Below the pieces are notes generated by a model, which did no database searches, was not told where the DNA came from, and was given only the letters and a program-made list of their open reading frames with translations. A DNA stretch of 61,556 bases from JBPCPM01 sp050999155 (GTDB lineage Bacteria; Actinomycetota; Thermoleophilia; Solirubrobacterales; 70-9): assembly GCA_050999155.1 (NCBI GenBank), contig JBPCPM010000006.1, positions 1 to 61,556 of the forward strand. Direction: 5' to 3'. Shown here in pieces: positions 8,279 through 15,798 of this stretch (its first letter is position 1; each line of letters starts with the position of its first letter). Position numbers and translations under genes: made by a program.

Positions 8279-9136
8279 TCAGCCGCCGAAGAACCCGAGG
8301 ACGGGCCCGGCACTCCCGGCGTTGGCGGCGGCGAGCGCTCCGGCCACCGAGACCACCGCCAGCACCACCAGGCCGGCGGCTGACGCGATGCGGGCCTGGC
8401 GCCCATCGAGCGAGCGTTCAGCCCACAGCAGCAGCCCGGCACACAGCGCCCCCGTCGCGAGGCCCCCGAGGTGCCCGCCCACCGAGATCCGCGGGACCGC
8501 GAACGTGATCACGAGGTTGAACACCAGCCACAGACCGATCTGGGAGGCGACACCGCCGAACCCTCGGTCCCGCGCGTAGAAGAAGGCCAGGGCGAGCAGA
8601 CCGTAGACAGCCCCCGACGCCCCGATCGTCGGGACGTTCGGGTCGAGGATCAGCGCGCCGAACGAGCCGCCGAGCAGCGAGACCCCGTACACAGCCAGGT
8701 AGCGGGCCCGGCCGATCATCGGCTCGACCAGGGACCCGAGGATGTACAGGGCAAAGAGGTTGAAGCCCAGGTGCAGAAAACTCGCGTGCAGAAAGCCGCT
8801 GGTGACCAGCCGCCACCACTGGCCTCCGTCGGACACCGCGGGGCCGAACAACGCTCCCTCGACGAACAGGCGGCCCGTCGTGCCACCCTCACCGCCGGCG
8901 TACTGTCCGACGAAGATCAGCACGCACAGCGCCATCACCGCGTAGGTGACGATCGGCCCCTCGAGGTTCTCAAATGCCGCGCTGCCCTGCCGCACGACGG
9001 TCCGCTCGCTCGCGCACTCCGGGCAGCGGATGCCGACCGGCGCGAAGTTCATGCACTCGGGGCAGATCGGGCGCCCACACGACGAGCACTCGACCTTCGT
9101 CTCCTCGCGCGGGTGGCGGTAACACGTCTCGGCCAT
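8279..9136 (-). CDS. rhomboid family intramembrane serine protease with N-terminal zinc-finger head
   Basis: A 285-residue protein. The first 45 residues hold a Cys/His cluster (CYRHP, CSSC, CPEC, CPECA) resembling a B-box or zinc ribbon. Six to seven membrane segments follow. The catalytic Ser is in GASGAVYGL and the catalytic His in GGHLGGLATG; WWRLVTSGFLHAS and HLGFNLFALYILG are also family motifs. It would cleave membrane-protein substrates within the bilayer. Start ATG 9136 has a TAGATT box 7 nt upstream, suggesting a leaderless transcript. A longer reading frame upstream is antisense to the next gene and rejected. Confidence 0.92.
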   Translation of the reverse strand: MAETCYRHPREETKVECSSCGRPICPECMNFAPVGIRCPECASERTVVRQGSAAFENLEGPIVTYAVMALCVLIFVGQYAGGEGGTTGRLFVEGALFGPAVSDGGQWWRLVTSGFLHASFLHLGFNLFALYILGSLVEPMIGRARYLAVYGVSLLGGSFGALILDPNVPTIGASGAVYGLLALAFFYARDRGFGGVASQIGLWLVFNLVITFAVPRISVGGHLGGLATGALCAGLLLWAERSLDGRQARIASAAGLVVLAVVSVAGALAAANAGSAGPVLGFFGG

Positions 9137-9143
9137 GGCCCGC

Positions 9144-9149
9144 AATCTA
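9144..9149 (-). promoter_or_regulatory. putative -10 box of the rhomboid gene
   Basis: TAGATT on the minus strand, 7 nt before the start codon, consistent with a leaderless mRNA. Confidence 0.4.
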
Positions 9150-9190
9150 GAGGACGGCCCCTGCCGCCAATTTCGCGATGATGTCCAAGC

Positions 9191-10117
9191 ATGGACGACC
9201 AGCACCCAACGACGCGTCGTTCCGGCCCGGGGCCGGCGCGGCTGTTCGCGGCGGCGACCGGCATCGTGCTCGCAGCCCTCGGAATCGTGGAGCTGCTCGT
9301 GGGCGGTGACCCCTCTGCCGGCCTGGGCGACGGTCCGCCGGCGCAGGTCCTGGTCGGCCTGGAGGTGAACGGGCGGCTCGGGCTCGTCCACCTCTCGCTC
9401 GGAGTCGCCGGTGTTGTCGGCGCCGCGACCGTGCCCCGCCTCTACGCCCTGCTGGCCGGAGCGACGCTCCTCGGGCTTGGCCTGGTCGGATTGGCAACCG
9501 ACACCGACGGCCTGATCCTCGATTCCCTGCCGGTGTCCGGGGTGGCCACGGCCCTCCACCTCCTGCTCGGAGTCGCCGGGCTCGCGGCCGGCTCGGTGCC
9601 GGCCTCCGCCGAGTGGGAAGCCGAAACGATCACCGACGACGCCTCGGACAGCGCATCCGCGGCCTCGGGCGGCGGGGGCCTGCGAGGCCGCTTTCGCCGA
9701 CCGGCCGCCGCGGCCTCCGCACCACCCACCGATCGGCCGGCTGTCGCCCCGGAGGCGAAGGTCGATGAAGGCGAGTCGGAGTTCCGCGCCGACCGTCGGG
9801 CGAAACGGCCGGCGGATCCCCGGGTCGGCGCCACCGTCGATGGGCAACGCGAGGGCGGACGCCGCAAGCGCGCCCCACGGTCACGCCGCGCCGACAAGGC
9901 ACCGAGCCCGCCCGCGTCCCGGCGCGCCGCGACCACCGACGCGAACGCCATCGAGTTCCGTGAGCTGCGCGCCCTGCAGCTGACGATGAACCAGGCCGCC
10001 CGGTTCATCGAGACCCGCGACAAGCTCGGCGGCTTCTCGTCCATCGAGGACATCGAGCGGATCCCCGGCCTCCCGTCGGCTGTGAGGGCCGAGCTCACAG
10101 ACCGCCTGCACGTCTGA
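9191..10117 (+). CDS. DUF4383-like membrane protein with C-terminal helix-hairpin-helix
   Basis: A 308-residue protein with three parts. About four hydrophobic helices (residues 15-145) resemble DUF4383, with NGRLGLVHLSLGVAGVVG. A basic, disordered linker follows (about 150-250). The last 55 residues form a ComEA/PulK-like helix-hairpin-helix module, with FRELRALQLTMNQAARFIE and a GFSSIEDIERIPGLP hairpin. Such modules bind DNA non-specifically or mediate protein contacts; membrane anchoring beside DNA recalls ComEA, but no other competence genes are present. A GATGAT box lies 8 nt before ATG 9191. The role is unknown. Confidence 0.7.
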   Translation: MDDQHPTTRRSGPGPARLFAAATGIVLAALGIVELLVGGDPSAGLGDGPPAQVLVGLEVNGRLGLVHLSLGVAGVVGAATVPRLYALLAGATLLGLGLVGLATDTDGLILDSLPVSGVATALHLLLGVAGLAAGSVPASAEWEAETITDDASDSASAASGGGGLRGRFRRPAAAASAPPTDRPAVAPEAKVDEGESEFRADRRAKRPADPRVGATVDGQREGGRRKRAPRSRRADKAPSPPASRRAATTDANAIEFRELRALQLTMNQAARFIETRDKLGGFSSIEDIERIPGLPSAVRAELTDRLHV

Positions 10118-10147
10118 CCCGGGCACGCCGCGCTGCAGCGCCAGTTC

Positions 10148-10459
10148 CTAGCGGCCCAGCCGCGAGGTGAGCCCGGAACCGATCCGCTCGAACGCGCCTG
10201 GCTGGCGGCGACGGCGCATCTGCATGAGGACCAGCCCCGTCGCCGCCGCGCCGCCGACGGTGGCGGCGACCACCGGGCGCACCCAGCTGCGGGGGTCGCT
10301 CATCGCGTCGCGCTCCCAGTCGGAGATCTCCATGGCCGCGGCCTCGGTGATGATCGTCAGCGTCCGCTCGACGCGGGTGCTCAGCCGCTCGGGCGGGTCG
10401 ACCGGCCGCAGGGTCCGCGAGAGCAGGGTCTCGATCTCCGGATGGCGCTCGCGGCTCAC
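10148..10459 (-). CDS. small single-pass membrane protein coupled to an ECF sigma factor
   Basis: A 103-residue protein whose ATG overlaps the sigma factor stop codon in an ATGA arrangement (10456-10459), so the two are translationally coupled. A helical N-terminal half (MSRERHPEIETLLSRTLRP) is followed by one membrane segment (VVAATVGGAAATGLVLMQM) and a basic tail. Position and topology suggest a regulator of the sigma factor. It lacks the HxxxCxxC zinc motif of classical ZAS anti-sigma factors, so the anti-sigma role is an inference from context only. Confidence 0.65.
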   Translation of the reverse strand: MSRERHPEIETLLSRTLRPVDPPERLSTRVERTLTIITEAAAMEISDWERDAMSDPRSWVRPVVAATVGGAAATGLVLMQMRRRRQPGAFERIGSGLTSRLGR

Positions 10460-11004
10460 CGGCCCAGCTCCGTTTCCAGCTGCTTGATGGCCCGGTGGAT
10501 CAGGACCTTCGTCGCACCGTCGGTGCGGTCGAGCGCCTGGGCGATCTCGCGGTTGTCCATGTCGAGGGCGAAGCGCATGATCAGCGCGTCGCGGCGATCG
10601 TGGGGAAGTTGGGTGAGCCCGGAGAGCACCTCGGCGAGCTCCTCACGATCCTCGACCAGGCGCTCGGTGTCGTGGGTGCCGGCCACCGGTTCGGCGTGTT
10701 CGAGCGTGGACGTCGGCTTGCGCGATCGGTCCCGGTAGTAGTTCGCCGCGAGGTTCTGGCAGATCCGGATGAGCCAGGGGCGCAGGGGCCGGCCGTCGGA
10801 TTCGCGACGGGCCCGCTCGAAGTGGCGGTAGGCCTGCAGGAACGTCTGCTCGGTGAGGTCCTCGGCGTCATGGTGGTTCGACGTCCGGTAGTAGGCGTAG
10901 GAGTACACGTCGCGCAGGTGGGCGCGGTAGAGCTCGGAGAAGGCGTCGTCGAGCTCGGCCTTGGCGGCGGGATCGGCAGCAGCGGTCTCGGCCGGGGAGG
11001 ACAC
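10456..11004 (-). CDS. ECF-type RNA polymerase sigma factor
   Basis: A 182-residue sigma-70 family protein with region 2 (SYAYYRTSNHHDAEDLTEQTF, the -10 recognition helix, around residues 37-57) and region 4 (MRFALDMDNREIAQAL followed by TKVLIHRAIKQLE). There are no regions 1 or 3, as in ECF sigma factors. It starts 18 nt after the PlsC-GpsA stop and overlaps the downstream small membrane protein gene, so all are probably one transcript. The DDAFSELYRAHLRDVYSYAY start is typical of actinobacterial ECFs. The regulon is unknown. Confidence 0.9.
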   Translation of the reverse strand: MSSPAETAAADPAAKAELDDAFSELYRAHLRDVYSYAYYRTSNHHDAEDLTEQTFLQAYRHFERARRESDGRPLRPWLIRICQNLAANYYRDRSRKPTSTLEHAEPVAGTHDTERLVEDREELAEVLSGLTQLPHDRRDALIMRFALDMDNREIAQALDRTDGATKVLIHRAIKQLETELGR

Positions 11005-11022
11005 GCCGCCAGGGTAGTGGGG

Positions 11023-12693
11023 CTACCCGCGGCGAGCTGAGGGCAGGACGGCGACATCCGCGACCTCCTCGGCGTCGATGGTTCCCTGAGCGCCGATCAG
11101 GGCGGCCAGCGCGTCGAGCGCATCCGTCTCCAGGCCGTGGCGCCCGACGGTCTCGGCGAGCAGCGGCACCGTGTGTATGGCCTCCGAGGTCTGGCCGAGG
11201 ATGTCGGAGATCCGGTTGGCCGCCACCCCCTCGGCGAGCAGCTCGCCGGCGCGCCGGTTGCGCGAGCCCGGTGCGAGCACGGTGGCGGTGAGGTCACCGA
11301 TGCCCGCATCGCCGAGGAAGGTCTCGGGCTCGGCACCCAGCTCGCGACCCCAGGCGACGCACTCACGCCACACGGCCGAGCCGGCGGCGCCGGCGGCGTT
11401 CATCCCGGCGGCCGTCTTGGCCGCGACGGCAAGCGCGGTCGCGTTCTTGGCCACGCCCGCGACCTCGACGCCGACGATGTCGTCCGAGCGCTCGCAGGCG
11501 ACGCCGGCCCGGTCGAACACGACGCCGAGCTGCTCCCGCAGGTCCTCGTCTTCGGAGGCGAGGACGAGGGAGGCGTCGCCGGCGACGGCCTCGGCTGCGT
11601 GAGCCGGACCGCCCAGGCAGGCCACGGCCCGGCAGCGGACCCGCTCGGCGATGAACCGGGACGGCAGGCGGCCCTGCGGGTCGACGAGGCCCTTGGCCAG
11701 CGTCAGCACCGCCGACCGGCCGCCGATCCGTGCCGCGGCGGATCCGACCGCCTGCGGGAGCGACTTCGACGGCACGGCGAACACGACGAGGTCGACGGCG
11801 GCGAGCTCGATCTCGCCCGCGCGGGCCACGGTGAGGTTGTCGGGGAGCCGCACACCGGGCAGGTAGCGCTCGTTCTCGTGGGCGGCTCGGATCTCCTCCG
11901 CGTGTTCGCGGGTCCGGGTACCGAGGCGCACGTCGACGCCACCCTGGGCGAGCAGCGACGCGACTGCCGTTCCCCAGCTGCCGGCACCGATCACGGCGGC
12001 CGAACGCATCGGCGGCAGACCGCCCAGCCACTCCCACATCAGGCTGACCGTCGGCCAGATGCGGTCGGTGACCTCGGCTGCGAGCTTGGGCGAGGGCTGC
12101 TCGACCCGGGGGTAGCGCACCGGGCGCCCGAGGCGGACCTTGACCTTGCGGGGGCGGATCCGCCATTTGACGCGTGCGTGCTCGCTGCCGTGGACGGCGG
12201 CCGGGAGCACCTGGGCGCCGGCCTGGAGCGCGAGCCGGCCCACGCCGCGCCGCGGGGTGGCCACAGAGCCGGAGGTGATCCGGGTGCCCTCGGGGAAGAT
12301 GCACACCGCGCCACCGCGCTCGAGCGCCATGCGGGCGGTTTCCATGGCCTGTTCGTCGGAGGCGCCGCGGCGGATCGGGATCGCGCCGAGCCGCGAGAGG
12401 AACCAGCCGATCAGCGGGTTGCGAAACAGCTCGACCTTGGCCAAGTAGTGCATGGGCCGCCGGAACGGCAGCGTGGCGCCGATGACGAAGGGGTCGAGGA
12501 AGCTGCGGTGGTTGGCGGCGACCAGCAGCGGGCCGTCGAGCGGGGCGTGGTCGCGACCGATCCGAGACAGCCGGAAATAGGCGAGGAAGAACGGCACCAT
12601 GACCAGACGCGAGGCGAGGTAGACGGCCCGGTTGACACCGTGCTCGCGGGAGAACTCGTGGTATTTGCGCAGGCGCTGATCGTTCATCGTCAT
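11023..12693 (-). CDS. gpsA: PlsC-GpsA fusion: acylglycerol-3-phosphate acyltransferase plus NAD(P)+-dependent glycerol-3-phosphate dehydrogenase
   Basis: A 556-residue two-domain protein. Residues 1-228 are a lysophosphatidic acid acyltransferase with the catalytic HX4D motif NHRSFLD (His62, Asp67) and FPEGTR (about 134-138). Residues 229-556 are a full-length GpsA with the Rossmann loop VIGAGSWGTA, the catalytic Lys in GVAKNATALA and the substrate motif SRNRRAGE. GpsA makes sn-glycerol-3-phosphate and PlsC acylates its 1-acyl ester, so both act in phosphatidate synthesis. There is no stop and no convincing ribosome binding site before the internal ATG at 12009, favouring one fused polypeptide. 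Separate translation of GpsA from that ATG is not excluded. ATG 12693 has AAAGGGACC upstream. Confidence 0.85.
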   Translation of the reverse strand: MTMNDQRLRKYHEFSREHGVNRAVYLASRLVMVPFFLAYFRLSRIGRDHAPLDGPLLVAANHRSFLDPFVIGATLPFRRPMHYLAKVELFRNPLIGWFLSRLGAIPIRRGASDEQAMETARMALERGGAVCIFPEGTRITSGSVATPRRGVGRLALQAGAQVLPAAVHGSEHARVKWRIRPRKVKVRLGRPVRYPRVEQPSPKLAAEVTDRIWPTVSLMWEWLGGLPPMRSAAVIGAGSWGTAVASLLAQGGVDVRLGTRTREHAEEIRAAHENERYLPGVRLPDNLTVARAGEIELAAVDLVVFAVPSKSLPQAVGSAAARIGGRSAVLTLAKGLVDPQGRLPSRFIAERVRCRAVACLGGPAHAAEAVAGDASLVLASEDEDLREQLGVVFDRAGVACERSDDIVGVEVAGVAKNATALAVAAKTAAGMNAAGAAGSAVWRECVAWGRELGAEPETFLGDAGIGDLTATVLAPGSRNRRAGELLAEGVAANRISDILGQTSEAIHTVPLLAETVGRHGLETDALDALAALIGAQGTIDAEEVADVAVLPSARRG

Positions 12694-12748
12694 GTCTCCG
12701 GTCCCTTTCCACCAAGCCCTACACGACTCCGGGTGGGCCGTTACAGGG

Positions 12749-13009
12749 TCACAGGCCGAACAGCTCCCGGTCGGCCTGCCGATGGATGCGCAGGTTGAGG
12801 TCCGGATCGATGCTGCGCAGCGCGGCCACCACCTCCCGCCTCCACTCCCTGGCCCGGAAGAACGCGTAGCGCTCGTTCTCGGGGAAGACGAGGAACAACG
12901 CGTCCTCCAAGAGCTCCGGCCGGGCCCGGCCGACCGCCGCCGACAACCACGGCAGCCCGGTCTCGTCGAGGTCGTCGACGATCGCTTGCTGCACCCCATC
13001 CGGGCCCAT
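12749..13009 (-). CDS. small protein upstream of plsC-gpsA, function unknown
   Basis: An 86-residue soluble protein starting at ATG 13009, 55 nt upstream of the PlsC-GpsA gene on the same strand. It is mixed alpha/beta in character, with RPELLEDALFLVFPENE, YAFFRAREW and a C-terminal LRIHRQADRELFGL. I do not recognise the family. Codon usage is consistently GC-rich at third positions across this span and not upstream of 13009, which supports the chosen start. Context suggests co-transcription with phospholipid genes, but nothing in the sequence indicates a function. Confidence 0.55.
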   Translation of the reverse strand: MGPDGVQQAIVDDLDETGLPWLSAAVGRARPELLEDALFLVFPENERYAFFRAREWRREVVAALRSIDPDLNLRIHRQADRELFGL

Positions 13010-13068
13010 GGCCGCTCGTACCCCGATCGGCCTGTTTCCGAACCGGCTCAGACCGCCCGGCGCGCTGG

Positions 13069-13074
13069 TAGCGT
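13069..13074 (+). promoter_or_regulatory. putative -10 box of the 13085 gene
   Basis: TAGCGT, preceded by GG, lies 10 nt before ATG 13085, so the mRNA would have almost no leader. Confidence 0.35.
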
Positions 13075-13084
13075 TCCGGGCCTG

Positions 13085-15646
13085 ATGGGGGGATCCCAGC
13101 GCACCATGGGCCGCGGTCTGGCGGCCGGTCTTGCCCTGGCGATGATCGGGGCGGGCGTCGTGGGAGCCGCCCCCTCCGGAGCGGCCGACGACGACCCGCG
13201 CCACGCCACCCCCGCCCTGCAGCGCCTCGATTCGCAGACCCGCAAGCAGGTCCGCGACCAGGTGGCCGCGCTGCGCGGCGAGCAGCCCCCGGCCGACGAC
13301 GCCGGCGGCGCATCCGCCACGTCAGCCGCCGCGGCGCCCAAGGCACGGGCCGCCGATCCCGAGGGCAAGACCACCTCCCAGGAGACGATCACCGGCGGCG
13401 ACCCGACGACGGGCTTCAAGCGCCTGACCGCCGCACCGGGCGAGGGTCGCACGATCCGCGACGAGCTCGCCGCCCCCCAAGGCGGCCGCGGCGACCGCCG
13501 CGTCTCGCTCACCTACTTCGGCCAGCTCACCGACTTCCAGGTCTCCGACGAGGAGTCGCCGGCGCGGGTCGAGTTCTTCGACGTCACCGCCGACCCGCCG
13601 ACCAACAGCCCCTTCGGCGCCGCGTGGCGCCCGCAGGAGTCGGTGGTCGCCCACGGGGCCGACCAGGCGATCCGCCAGATGAACCGCTTCGCCGATCAGA
13701 GCCCGATCGCCGACGGCGACGGCGAGCGCGCCTCCCTGGATCTCGCGCTGATGACCGGCGACCTCGCCGACAACCAGCACCGCAACGAGACAAGCTGGGT
13801 CGTCACGCTGCTCGAGGGCGGGAACCTGGACCCCAACGGCGGAAGCACCGACGACGCCGCCTACAACCCCACGCGGGGATGCCCCGGCCCGGGACCGCAG
13901 CGTGAGGCGCTCAAGACCGAGGCCCCCAAGTACACCGGCGTCCAGGACTACGACGACTTCGGGGCGAACCCCAGCTTCTACGACCCCGACTCGCCGACCG
14001 GCAAGTGGGCCGACTGGCCAATGTGGAAGGGCCTGCTCGACCGCGCCCAGCAGCCGTTCCAGGCCGAGGGCCTCAAGGTCCCGTCGTATGTGACCTTCGG
14101 CAACCACGACGGCCTCGTACAGGGCAACCAGTGGGCCAACGCCGCCTTCGAGGACATCGCGACCGGCTGCCTGAAGGCCGAGCTGCCGGTCTCGGAGTTC
14201 AACCCGGCGAACTTCGACATCCCGTTCCTGGCCGGCAAGCTCGTGACCAACCCCGAGCAGGTCAAGCTCGTCCCGCCCGACCTGGGCCGCCAGTTCGTCA
14301 ACAAGGAGCAGTTCAAGGCGGTCAACGCGGCCGGCAGCCAGGCCGACGCGCACGGCTTCGGCTTCGTCGAGCCCGCCGAGCTGGAGGCATCCAACGGCGC
14401 GGCCTCCTACTACGCCTTCGAGCCCCAGGACGGCATCACGTTCATCGGCATCGACACGCTGTCGGAGGGCGGGATCGCCGGGCCGGGGGCCCTGGGCAAC
14501 ATCGACGATCCGCAGTGGCAGTGGCTCACCGGCAAGCTCGACGAGGCCCGCAAGGCAGGCAACCTGATCGTGGTCTTCGGTCACCACCCCGTGCGCAGTC
14601 TCACCTCGGACATCCCCGACGAGGACGCGCTGTGCACGGGCGTCCAGGATCCCGCGTTCGGGCACGACGAGAACCCCGGCTGTGACGTCGACCCCCGGTC
14701 CTCCACCCCGTTGCACAAGGGCGAGGACCTCGAGACGCTGCTCAACGGCGTCCCGAACGTGATCGCCTACGTGGCCGGTCACACCCACGAGAACAACGTC
14801 GCGGCATCCACCGAGGAGCAGGCCGAAGCCGGCCGGGCCGACGGGGCGGCCGGCCAGGACCAGGGCGGCATTCCCGACGACAAGACCCTTGACGAGCACT
14901 CCCGCGGGGCCGAGAGCCAGAGCCACGCCGAGACCGACCGCCCGCGCCGCAGCGCCCAGGCCTCGGGCCACGCCGAGACCGACCACGCCGACGACGCGCA
15001 CACCGCAGACGAGGACTTCACCGCCACGGCCGCCCAGTCCGACGGGCAGGGCTACTGGGGCATCGAGACCGCCTCGCTGATCGACTGGCCGCCCCAGAGC
15101 CGGCTGATCGAGGTCATGAACAACTGCGACGGGACGCTGTCGATCTTCGGCACCACGATCGACACCCAGGCTCCCATCGACGCGCCGGCCAACGGCGACG
15201 CGAGCGGCTTCACCCCGCCGCAGCTCGGCTCGATCGCCCGCACGCTGTCGTTCAACGACCCGCAGGCCGGCAAGGGCGCCGGCGACGGCGACCCCGAGGA
15301 CCGCAACGTCGAGCTGCTGCTCGACGACCCGCGCGCCCAGGCCACCCGGGATTCCGAGTGCGGGGTCGAGGCCTCCGACACCGACGGCGGCTCGGGCGCC
15401 GGGGGCGACGACGACGAAACCGCCGGTGGCGGTGGCGGCGGGAGCGATGACGTCTCGGGCGACGGCGGCTCAGCCAGCGCGCCGGGCGGCGACGACGACA
15501 CGGTCGGCGTGGCCTCCGGAAGCCGGGGCGACGGCCTCCCCTTCACCGGCATGACCCTGGTCCCGGTCGGGGCCGTGGCCCTGCTTCTGGTGGGGGCGGG
15601 CCTGCTGGTGGCCCGCCACGCGCGCGGTCGCCGTCGCACCGCCTGA
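13085..15646 (+). CDS. secreted, LPxTG-anchored metallophosphoesterase (TIGR03767-like)
   Basis: An 853-residue exported calcineurin-like phosphoesterase. A signal peptide (LAAGLALAMIGAGVVGAA) opens the protein. The metal site is built from LTDFQVSDEESP, MTGDLADNQHRNE, TFGNHDG, FGHHPVRS and AGHTHEN. A hydrophilic low-complexity insert, rich in Asp, Glu and His, follows AGHTHEN for about 85 residues. The C-terminus has a Gly/Asp-rich linker, LPFTG (about 818-822), a hydrophobic stretch and a basic tail, which is a sortase cell-wall sorting signal. It resembles the P. acnes PPA1498 family. ATG 13106 is an alternative start. The substrate is unknown. Confidence 0.85.
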   Translation: MGGSQRTMGRGLAAGLALAMIGAGVVGAAPSGAADDDPRHATPALQRLDSQTRKQVRDQVAALRGEQPPADDAGGASATSAAAAPKARAADPEGKTTSQETITGGDPTTGFKRLTAAPGEGRTIRDELAAPQGGRGDRRVSLTYFGQLTDFQVSDEESPARVEFFDVTADPPTNSPFGAAWRPQESVVAHGADQAIRQMNRFADQSPIADGDGERASLDLALMTGDLADNQHRNETSWVVTLLEGGNLDPNGGSTDDAAYNPTRGCPGPGPQREALKTEAPKYTGVQDYDDFGANPSFYDPDSPTGKWADWPMWKGLLDRAQQPFQAEGLKVPSYVTFGNHDGLVQGNQWANAAFEDIATGCLKAELPVSEFNPANFDIPFLAGKLVTNPEQVKLVPPDLGRQFVNKEQFKAVNAAGSQADAHGFGFVEPAELEASNGAASYYAFEPQDGITFIGIDTLSEGGIAGPGALGNIDDPQWQWLTGKLDEARKAGNLIVVFGHHPVRSLTSDIPDEDALCTGVQDPAFGHDENPGCDVDPRSSTPLHKGEDLETLLNGVPNVIAYVAGHTHENNVAASTEEQAEAGRADGAAGQDQGGIPDDKTLDEHSRGAESQSHAETDRPRRSAQASGHAETDHADDAHTADEDFTATAAQSDGQGYWGIETASLIDWPPQSRLIEVMNNCDGTLSIFGTTIDTQAPIDAPANGDASGFTPPQLGSIARTLSFNDPQAGKGAGDGDPEDRNVELLLDDPRAQATRDSECGVEASDTDGGSGAGGDDDETAGGGGGGSDDVSGDGGSASAPGGDDDTVGVASGSRGDGLPFTGMTLVPVGAVALLLVGAGLLVARHARGRRRTA

Positions 15647-15661
15647 TAGACCAGACGCCGC

Positions 15662-15735
15662 GCCGGAGTAGCTCAGCTGGTCAGAGCACCTGTTTTGTAA
15701 ACAGGGGGTCAGGGGTTCGAATCCCCTCTCCGGCT
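15662..15735 (+). tRNA. tRNA-Thr(TGT)
   Basis: A cloverleaf can be drawn by eye. The acceptor arms GCCGGAG (15662-15668) and CTCCGGC (15728-15734) pair fully. The D arm contains GCTCAGCTGGTCAGAGC, the anticodon stem is CCTGT/ACAGG around loop TTTGTAA, and the T arm is AGGGG-TTCGAAT-CCCCT. Anticodon TGT reads ACA (Thr). The discriminator base is T and CCA is not encoded. It sits between the metallophosphoesterase and kinase genes. Confidence 0.95.
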
Positions 15736-15782
15736 CTCGCTCGGCCGAGGCCTTTTGGGGTGCGCAACGACGTGTGCCCCGC

Positions 15783-15788
15783 TACCGT
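15783..15788 (+). promoter_or_regulatory. putative -10 box of the kinase gene
   Basis: TACCGT lies 10 nt before ATG 15799; a GAAGG element also lies between them, so the start could use either signal. Confidence 0.3.
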
Positions 15789-15798
15789 CGAAGGTCGC

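Noticed and set aside
10148..10459. Classical zinc-binding anti-sigma factor
   Set aside because: No HxxxCxxC motif; only position and one membrane segment support a regulatory role.
11023..12693. Sequencing error joining plsC and gpsA
   Set aside because: Both domains are in the same frame and complete; a fusion needs no indel, whereas separation would need a stop codon that is absent.
12741..13346. A 201-codon minus-strand frame over the phosphoesterase start
   Set aside because: Arg/Gly/Pro-rich with no motif; the overlapping plus-strand gene has a signal peptide and metal motifs.
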